Shown here: positions 13,312 to 17,808 of the stretch, one piece after another | How positions within the stretch are numbered: the first letter of the stretch is position 1 | Layout of the letters: every line of letters starts with the position of its first letter | Assembly: GCA_919901895.1 (NCBI GenBank) | Contig: CAKKQI010000421.1 | Span: 1-17,808, forward strand | DNA from: Candidatus Brocadiaceae bacterium | Lineage (GTDB): Bacteria; Planctomycetota; MHYJ01; JACQXL01; CAKKQI01 | Direction of reading: 5' to 3' | DNA: 17,808 bases | Position numbers and translations under genes: made by a program | The notes under the pieces: model-generated | What the model saw: the letters and a program-made list of their open reading frames with translations, nothing else | Databases searched by the model: none | Told to the model about the DNA's origin: nothing

Positions 13312-14081
13312 GATCGTCCAAAAAAACGCCGCAATTTATCCAGGATTATTTTCATTTTTAACCGGGCGATTGCGCCGGCCGGGTCAATATCCTTAGGGCA
13401 AACTTGCTGGCAATTAAAAATAGTATGACAGCGAAAAGCGCCCGCGTTATGACCGACCAGTTTGATCCGCTCTTCATCAGCCGTGTCGCGGGAATCAAAA
13501 AGAAAACGCGCCGCTTTCAGCAAGGCGTGCGGCCCTAAATAATCGGGCCGGCCGGCCGCGACCGGACAGGACCCATAACAAGCCCCGCAAAGAATACAAT
13601 CAATCATCTTATCTATTTTTTTCCGCTGTTTCGTCGATTGAATAAATTCTTTATCCGGCAACGAAGCGGTCGTGATTAAATAAGGTTTAATCGTTTCGTA
13701 ATGGCGAAAGAAATTGGTCAGGTCCACCACCAGGTCTTTTAAAACAGGCAGATGGGCCAGCGGACGAATCATAATCTGACCCGTAACATTATTATTAATA
13801 GCCCCGGGGATTAACGTTTCAATTAATGTGTTACAGGCCAGGCGGTATTGTCCGTTTCCGCCCAAGGCGCCTCCGCCGGCGGAAATGTGCATGGCGCAAG
13901 AACCACAAGCACCGGCCCGGCAGGAAGAACGAAAGGCTAACGTCTGGTCCAGGTTTTCCAGAATATAATAAAGTCCGTCCAGAACGGTCATACCACTGCC
14001 TAATGAAGGCACTTCAAAACGGTCAAAGCGCGATTCTTTATCTTTTGACGGATCAAATCTAAAAACGTGAAAATTTAACAT
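13308..14081 (-). CDS. sdhB: Succinate dehydrogenase / fumarate reductase iron-sulfur subunit
   Basis: This peripheral subunit carries electrons between the flavoprotein and the membrane quinone site. All cluster ligands are visible: [2Fe-2S] C54, C59, C62 and C83; [4Fe-4S] C162, C165, C168 and C228; [3Fe-4S] C172, C218 and C224 (CILCGACYGSCPVA and CHTIFNCQQVCPK). At 257 residues it is slightly longer than E. coli SdhB. The spacing between the third and fourth [2Fe-2S] cysteines is 20 residues instead of about 11, because of a glycine-rich SAGGGALGGNGQ stretch encoded over a palindrome (13855-13885). Start ATG 14079-14081 overlaps the sdhA stop by one base, and its stop overlaps the next gene. 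Sdh and Frd cannot be separated by sequence alone. Confidence 0.93.
   Translation of the reverse strand: MLNFHVFRFDPSKDKESRFDRFEVPSLGSGMTVLDGLYYILENLDQTLAFRSSCRAGACGSCAMHISAGGGALGGNGQYRLACNTLIETLIPGAINNNVTGQIMIRPLAHLPVLKDLVVDLTNFFRHYETIKPYLITTASLPDKEFIQSTKQRKKIDKMIDCILCGACYGSCPVAAGRPDYLGPHALLKAARFLFDSRDTADEERIKLVGHNAGAFRCHTIFNCQQVCPKDIDPAGAIARLKMKIILDKLRRFFGRS
13855..13885. repeat. Palindromic insertion inside sdhB
   Basis: TTTCCGCC (13855-13862) and GGCGGAAA (13878-13885) enclose a smaller perfect palindrome AGGCGCCT. The 31 bp encode the glycine-rich extra residues between C62 and C83. Reading frame is kept. The resemblance to the intergenic GC palindromes (for example 1436-1450) is in composition and layout, not exact sequence. 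Confidence 0.6.
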
Positions 14082-15817
14082 TAATATTTTCGCTCCTGCG
14101 GCTGAAATTTGGTGATGGTGACGGGCCGGTCCGATAAGACGGCCCCTTCTTTCGTATAGGTGGCCAGCGTATGTTTCAGCCAGTGAACATCATCTCGTTT
14201 AGGAAAATCACGGCGGGAATGAGAACCGCGGCTTTCCCGACGCGCCAGCGCCCCCTTAACTATCGCCTCTGCCACATCCAGATTCCCTTCTAATTCTAAT
14301 ACCCAGAGCAAATGATAATTAAAAGAGGAAAAAATACCCGGCGCTTTTATTTTCCGGAAACGTTGTTTTAACGCTTCTATTCCGCTTAAAGCGTATTTCA
14401 AATCAGATTCCGTCCGGAAGATTCCGACCAGAGCATCCATTGTTTTATTCAACTCATTCCTGATTTGATAGGGGTTTTCTGTCCCTGCCCCGATTTTATC
14501 GGGGCCTGCCCCCATGGTTAACTGCTGTAAACGTGATTCCTGTTGTTTAAGAAAATAATCTGGTAGGGATTCATTAAATTTCTGTTTCGCCCGGCCGGCG
14601 ACATATTGGGCGGCGTGCGCACCGGCCCGCTGACCGAAAACTAGGGTTTCCAGAAGCGAATTACCACCGAGCCGGTTAGCGCCGTGGACGCTGACGCAAG
14701 CACATTCGCCGGCTGCATATAACCCCTGAACTTCGGTAACGCCGTCTTTATCGGTATCAATCCCGCCCATGGTATAATGCTGACCCGGCTGGACGGGAAT
14801 CGGTTCTTTAATGGGATTAATGCCTAAAAAATCCGTACAAATCTCAACCACCCCGGGCAGTCGTTCTGTTATTTTATCCGCCCCTAAGTGGCGAATATCC
14901 AGGTAAACATATCCACCGAAAGCCGGATCGGTAAAACCGAGTCCTTCATTAATTTCGGTCTGGATGGAACGAGAAACGATATCGCGCGGCGCCAGTTCCA
15001 TTTTATCCGGCGCGTATTTTTTCATAAAGCGTTCATTATTTTTATTAACTAAGTAACCGCCTTCGCCCCGGCAACCTTCGGTCATCAGAATATTTTTGCC
15101 GATAATGGTGGTCGGATGAAACTGGATAAATTCCATATCTTTCAAAGGTACGCCGGCCCGGTAAGCAATGGCCATGCCCAGCCCCGTTGATGTAAAGGCA
15201 TTACTGCTTTTTCCGTAAATCCGGCCGCTGCCGCCGGTCGCCACAATGACCGCACCGGCTTCTATTATTTCCAATTGCCCTGATTGAAGATTAAAAGCAA
15301 TCACACCGGAACAAGTTTTATTTTCCACGATTAAAGAAATAACCAACCATTCATTGAGCGTTTCAATATGATTTTTGATTACCTGTTCATAGAGGGTTTG
15401 CAGGATATAATGTCCGGTTTTATCGGCTCCGTAACAAGTTCTGGGAAAACCCGCGCCGCCGAAAGGCCGCTGGGCAACCCGCCCGTTGGCCAGCCGGCTG
15501 AAAGGACACCCCCAGTGATCTAATTGATAAATGACATCCGGCGCCGCGGCCGTCATAATCTCCACGGCATCCTGGTCGGCCAGATAATCGCTGCCTTTAA
15601 CCGTGTCAAAGGCATGCAGACCCGGATTATCATTTTGGCCTTCGGGATGATTGGCCAGAGCGGCATTGATACCGCCCTGGGCCGCGCCGGAATGGGAACG
15701 GACCGGATACAACTTGGAAGCAATCACCACATTTAACCCGTTTGCCTGCGCCTCCAGAGCCGCGCGCAATCCGGCTAACCCGCCGCCTACAACTAAAACG
15801 TCACATCGTTTAATCAT
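14081..15817 (-). CDS. sdhA: Succinate dehydrogenase / fumarate reductase flavoprotein subunit
   Basis: This 578-residue catalytic subunit interconverts succinate and fumarate on the cytoplasmic face. Residues 6-20 form the FAD dinucleotide fold ([15 protein letters not shown]). H42 in [11 protein letters not shown] is the covalent FAD attachment histidine. [35 protein letters not shown] and [13 protein letters not shown] supply the dicarboxylate and FAD contacts. The start ATG overlaps the upstream anchor gene in ATGA. At about residues 432-447 ([13 protein letters not shown] before [10 protein letters not shown]) it has extra residues encoded over a CCCCGAT/ATCGGGG palindrome (14487-14505), the same arms as in the intergenic repeats near 1200-1700. 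The C-terminal domain keeps the usual [15 protein letters not shown]. Direction of the reaction in the cell is undetermined. Confidence 0.95.
   Translation of the reverse strand: MIKRCDVLVVGGGLAGLRAALEAQANGLNVVIASKLYPVRSHSGAAQGGINAALANHPEGQNDNPGLHAFDTVKGSDYLADQDAVEIMTAAAPDVIYQLDHWGCPFSRLANGRVAQRPFGGAGFPRTCYGADKTGHYILQTLYEQVIKNHIETLNEWLVISLIVENKTCSGVIAFNLQSGQLEIIEAGAVIVATGGSGRIYGKSSNAFTSTGLGMAIAYRAGVPLKDMEFIQFHPTTIIGKNILMTEGCRGEGGYLVNKNNERFMKKYAPDKMELAPRDIVSRSIQTEINEGLGFTDPAFGGYVYLDIRHLGADKITERLPGVVEICTDFLGINPIKEPIPVQPGQHYTMGGIDTDKDGVTEVQGLYAAGECACVSVHGANRLGGNSLLETLVFGQRAGAHAAQYVAGRAKQKFNESLPDYFLKQQESRLQQLTMGAGPDKIGAGTENPYQIRNELNKTMDALVGIFRTESDLKYALSGIEALKQRFRKIKAPGIFSSFNYHLLWVLELEGNLDVAEAIVKGALARRESRGSHSRRDFPKRDDVHWLKHTLATYTKEGAVLSDRPVTITKFQPQERKY
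14487..14505. repeat. CCCCGAT-TTT-ATCGGGG palindrome inside sdhA
   Basis: GCCCCGAT and ATCGGGGC make an 8-bp perfect stem with a 3-base loop, in frame within sdhA. The 7-bp arms are identical to those at 1196-1213, 1550-1567 and 1679-1696. The flanks GTCCCTG and CCTGCC add partial further layers. Confidence 0.65.
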
Positions 15818-16209
15818 TTACAATAAGGACAGAAAAAAATAATTGAAGTAATAATCATCACGGCAATAAAAATTACCGCACCAATCCAGAATATTTTTTT
15901 ATGCGCCCTGGTCAGTAATAAAAAATCAGATAGAATAATTCTTAATCCATTAATTAAATGAAAAGATATCACGCCGATGAGCCCGAATTCCAGAAATTTA
16001 AAAAGGGGCTGCTCAAACCGGCCCATCAAATCATTAAAACTACCCGGACCTTTCCAGAACTCGCTGCCCAATACAACCAGGTGCATGAAAATATAAAAAG
16101 TCAGAAGCAAACCGGTAACCCGATGTAAAAACCAGGCAAAAGTTCCGGTGTTACGGTTAAGATTCAGGTCGTTTTTTAAATCAGCAAGATTTTTGAAAAA
16201 ATTTATCAT
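15814..16209 (-). CDS. sdhC: Succinate dehydrogenase cytochrome b subunit (SdhC-like membrane anchor)
   Basis: This is a three-helix anchor of 131 residues from the ATG at 16209. Helices lie at about 25-47, 72-91 and 108-128. [16 protein letters not shown] matches the SdhC family entry motif near the quinone site. H43 (IFMHLVV) and H84 (SFHLING) sit in the first two helices and are candidate haem b ligands. I chose 16209 because its ATG overlaps the TGA of the upstream gene (ATGA), as at the neighbouring gene joints; an ATG at 16224 or 16275 in the same frame would lengthen the overlap. The start of sdhA overlaps its stop. Together with the other anchor it holds four such helix histidines, which would allow two haems. 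Confidence 0.88.
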   Translation of the reverse strand: MINFFKNLADLKNDLNLNRNTGTFAWFLHRVTGLLLTFYIFMHLVVLGSEFWKGPGSFNDLMGRFEQPLFKFLEFGLIGVISFHLINGLRIILSDFLLLTRAHKKIFWIGAVIFIAVMIITSIIFFCPYCK

Positions 16210-16586
16210 TTCAGATTCGTCCATTTCCACAAGACCATCATCCCGTAAACAAAACAGGCGATTCCCAAAATCCATAAAAACCAGCCGGTCAATTTCTTGA
16301 GGGTTCCGGTGAATTTTCTTTTGGCCGCCCCCGCTTGACCATTAGGCAGGTAATCTTCCAGTATTTCATACGTGCCGTTTAAACCGTGGAATAAGGCGGC
16401 CAGCAAGAAAGCAATGTAAAAAAATGCCCAGAACTTATTACCCTGGATTCGTTCCAGAACAAGATGGAATTTTCTTTCAGGAGCAATAAAGTGAAGCAGG
16501 ACGAGATGAATGGCCAGGCAGGCAACTAATATTAAAGCCGTGATGCGTTGTAAAAACCAACGGAACCACGCCAAGGAGCTATTCAT
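16206..16586 (-). CDS. sdhD: Succinate dehydrogenase membrane anchor (SdhD-like)
   Basis: This 126-residue protein has three membrane helices (about 13-34, 52-74 and 98-120). The N-terminal WFLQRITALIL resembles the WLLQRVTAV motif of SdhD anchors, and FHGLNGTYEILEDY resembles the helix-II histidine region. H27 and H67 are candidate haem b or quinone-site residues. The loop between helices II and III includes LPNGQAGAAKRK, which looks longer than usual and may derive from a decayed repeat. It starts 6 bases after the fumarase stop and is coupled by ATGA to the next gene. SdhC and SdhD names are assigned by motif only and could be swapped. Confidence 0.83.
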   Translation of the reverse strand: MNSSLAWFRWFLQRITALILVACLAIHLVLLHFIAPERKFHLVLERIQGNKFWAFFYIAFLLAALFHGLNGTYEILEDYLPNGQAGAAKRKFTGTLKKLTGWFLWILGIACFVYGMMVLWKWTNLK

Positions 16587-16592
16587 AATTTA

Positions 16593-17222
16593 TTACAACT
16601 CTGTTTCGCAATAAGTAGATTTTTCCTGGTCAACGGGCGGCCGGAGAGCGTATTTTTTTACGCCTTCCTGAAATAAATCATTTCCGTAAATATCATTAGC
16701 CACCGTGAGAGGAAAATCAAAAACTTCCAATCTTCTAATGGCTTCCGGTCCGAGGTCCGGATAGGCGATAACTTCAGCTTTTTTAATACAACGGGCTAAA
16801 AGAACTCCGGCGCCGCCCACCGCGACGAAATAGACCGCCCGATATTTCTTCATCGCCTCAATCACCACTTTAGAACGGCTGCCTTTTCCGATGGTTGCTT
16901 TTAAACCGGCGGCTAAAAGAGTTGGGGTATAGACATCCATCCGGCAACTGGTGGTGGGGCCGGCTGAACCGATTACTTCGCCGGGCTTGGCCGGCGTCGG
17001 ACCGACATAATAAATAATCTGCCCTTTCAAATCAAAAGGTATTTGGGCCGGCCGGTTGTTTTTTTCCGCCTGGTTGATTTCTTCAACCAACCGTTGATGG
17101 GCCGCGTCACGCGCCGTATAAATCACACCGGATAATTTCACCTTAGCGCCTATTTTTAAACCGGCCAGCGTTTCGTCGGTTAAAGGCGCGCTGAGTGAAA
17201 CGGTCAAATTATCATGTTTCAT
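16593..17222 (-). CDS. fumB: Class I fumarate hydratase, beta (C-terminal) subunit
   Basis: This 209-residue protein belongs to the C-terminal domain family of [4Fe-4S] fumarases and tartrate dehydratase beta subunits (interconverting fumarate and malate). Typical stretches are YYVGPTPAKPGEVIGSAGPTTS, RMDVYTPTLLAAGL, IGKGSRS and YFVAVGGAG. Two-subunit enzymes also need an alpha subunit that carries the cluster; none is encoded in this window, either before or after it. The ATG at 17222 (MKHDNLTVSLSAPL) is preferred; a TTG-type start further up (17261) overlaps the promoter. It is the first gene of the fum-sdh operon. The gene symbol follows the two-subunit convention and could equally be fumA-beta or ttdB-like. 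Confidence 0.85.
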   Translation of the reverse strand: MKHDNLTVSLSAPLTDETLAGLKIGAKVKLSGVIYTARDAAHQRLVEEINQAEKNNRPAQIPFDLKGQIIYYVGPTPAKPGEVIGSAGPTTSCRMDVYTPTLLAAGLKATIGKGSRSKVVIEAMKKYRAVYFVAVGGAGVLLARCIKKAEVIAYPDLGPEAIRRLEVFDFPLTVANDIYGNDLFQEGVKKYALRPPVDQEKSTYCETEL

Positions 17223-17232
17223 AATAAATACT

Positions 17233-17261
17233 ATTATAAATGACAATCTGCCTGGGGGCAA
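17233..17261 (-). promoter_or_regulatory. Promoter of the fum-sdh operon, nearly leaderless
   Basis: On the minus strand TTGCCC (17256-17261) and a perfect TATAAT (17233-17238) are 17 bp apart. Ten bases separate the -10 box from the ATG at 17222, so the leader should be only about 2-5 bases. No Shine-Dalgarno site fits in it. Confidence 0.6.
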
Positions 17262-17752
17262 GAAAATCTAAAATTTTATAGGGATGCTGTTTTTAGAAAG
17301 AAAATTTTTAAAGGCGTCTGATTAGCCGGGACATCGCTTGGAATGGATTTATCGCAAGCCAATGGTAGACAACGAACTTTATGTTCGTTGAAGGTAACGA
17401 GCCCCGCCGAGGCGGGACTCGTTGTCTACCCGCAAATTTGAATGTTATGAATCAGTAATATATTTGTTTTCGTGATCACGGAAAAGCGGTCAAAATATCA
17501 GTTAACAAATACAGGGGGGGCAGGTCTTGAAATAGAGAATTAAGTATCCGGCCGGTATTTTTCCTTGATCGCATCAGCCATAGGACTGATTCGTCCTCAC
17601 CACGGTTGGGCTGGCCCTGAAGATCTCCCCGATTTTATTATTACTTAATCCCGTATGATGATGCAATAAATACATCCCGACGTCTCACGCGTCATTCCGG
17701 TGTCGCCTGACCGGTTTTAATAAAATAAAAATTTGCAGGTAAATTTTTATCA
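17262..17752. other. 490-bp mostly non-coding region
   Basis: No gene is supported here. It holds the palindromic element at 17364-17430, a run of seven G (near 17513-17519) and a weak A/T hairpin AAAAATTT-n6-AAATTTTT (17727-17748) that could end transcription of a gene entering from the right. The rest shows nothing I can name. Confidence 0.6.
17364..17430. repeat. Compact palindromic element E3, GGTAGACAACGA ends
   Basis: GGTAGACAACGA (17364-17375) and TCGTTGTCTACC (17419-17430) form a perfect 12-bp terminal inverted repeat. Between them are a left hairpin AACGAA-n7-TTCGTT and a right hairpin ACGAG...CTCGT that itself contains CCCGCC-GA-GGCGGG. The hairpins share bases with the outer arms. 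At 67 bp it is the smallest complete example of the layout seen in E1, E2 and units A and B. Confidence 0.75.
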
Positions 17753-17806
17753 CTAATCCGGTTTGCTGAATAAAATATAATCCATCACGCCCAATTTGAC
17801 GTAGGG
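17753..17806 (-). CDS. Possible 3' end of a gene entering from the right edge
   Basis: A minus-strand frame open at the window edge encodes 17 residues (PYVKLGVMDYILFSKPD) and then a TAG stop at 17753-17755. The composition looks protein-like, and an A/T hairpin follows at 17727-17748. It is too short to identify, and random open frames of this length are common. Confidence 0.3.
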   Translation of the reverse strand, partial: PYVKLGVMDYILFSKPD

Positions 17807-17808
17807 AT

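Overview
The window comes from an uncultured Gram-negative bacterium of moderate GC content. The Gram-negative call rests on a signal-peptide-bearing outer-membrane beta-barrel protein ending in an aromatic residue, and on a lipoprotein. An archaeal-type fructose-1,6-bisphosphate aldolase/phosphatase, a double zinc-ribbon protein of the kind common in candidate phyla, a K+-independent membrane pyrophosphatase and very dense short palindromic repeats all suggest a poorly sampled lineage (Planctomycetota, Omnitrophota or similar). No rRNA or other phylogenetic marker is present that would settle this.

Layout. The left third lies mostly on the minus strand. It reads nrnA-like DHH phosphoesterase (6171-7196), MFS transporter (4600-5874), ispD (3858-4613), outer-membrane porin (1706-3226), ispF (496-1038) and the 5' part of cysS (1-372). 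The usual ispD-ispF-cysS cluster has therefore been opened by a porin with its own promoter and terminator, plus repeat-rich spacers. From 7358 to 12193 the plus strand carries FBP aldolase/phosphatase, a zinc-ribbon protein, ribosomal protein S21 and the proton pyrophosphatase hppA. From 17222 down to 12275 the minus strand carries one compact operon: fumarase beta subunit, two succinate dehydrogenase/fumarate reductase membrane anchors, flavoprotein, iron-sulfur protein, an unknown four-helix membrane protein and a coiled-coil lipoprotein. The central Sdh genes overlap by 1-4 bases. The right end (17262-17808) is almost gene-free, with one palindromic element and possibly the last 17 codons of another gene.

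Metabolism. FBP aldolase/phosphatase (gluconeogenic), the pyrophosphatase (recovering energy from PPi) and the fumarase/Sdh branch of the TCA cycle fit an energy-limited anaerobe or facultative organism that makes sugars from C3/C4 acids. The direction of the Sdh complex (succinate oxidation or fumarate reduction) cannot be read from sequence.

Most unusual content. The window is full of short palindromic DNA elements belonging to several families: CCCCGAT/ATCGGGG, GTCCCGC/GCGGGAC, TGTAGGCACG/CGTGCCTACA, GGTAGACAACG/CGTTGTCTACC and GGTCRGGAGACC. They are nested inside one another, often with overlapping arms that permit two exclusive folds. Members or look-alikes of the same families also occur in frame inside protein-coding genes: ispF clearly, sdhA and sdhB probably, the MFS gene possibly. 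In each case they would add about 9-20 residues at a loop position. This resembles the protein-inserted palindromic elements described in Rickettsia (RPE), and it is the strongest candidate here for an undescribed system. A second theme is translation signals: four genes have a good Shine-Dalgarno site, while ispF and the fumarase gene have promoter -10 boxes so close to the ATG that their mRNAs should be leaderless or nearly so.
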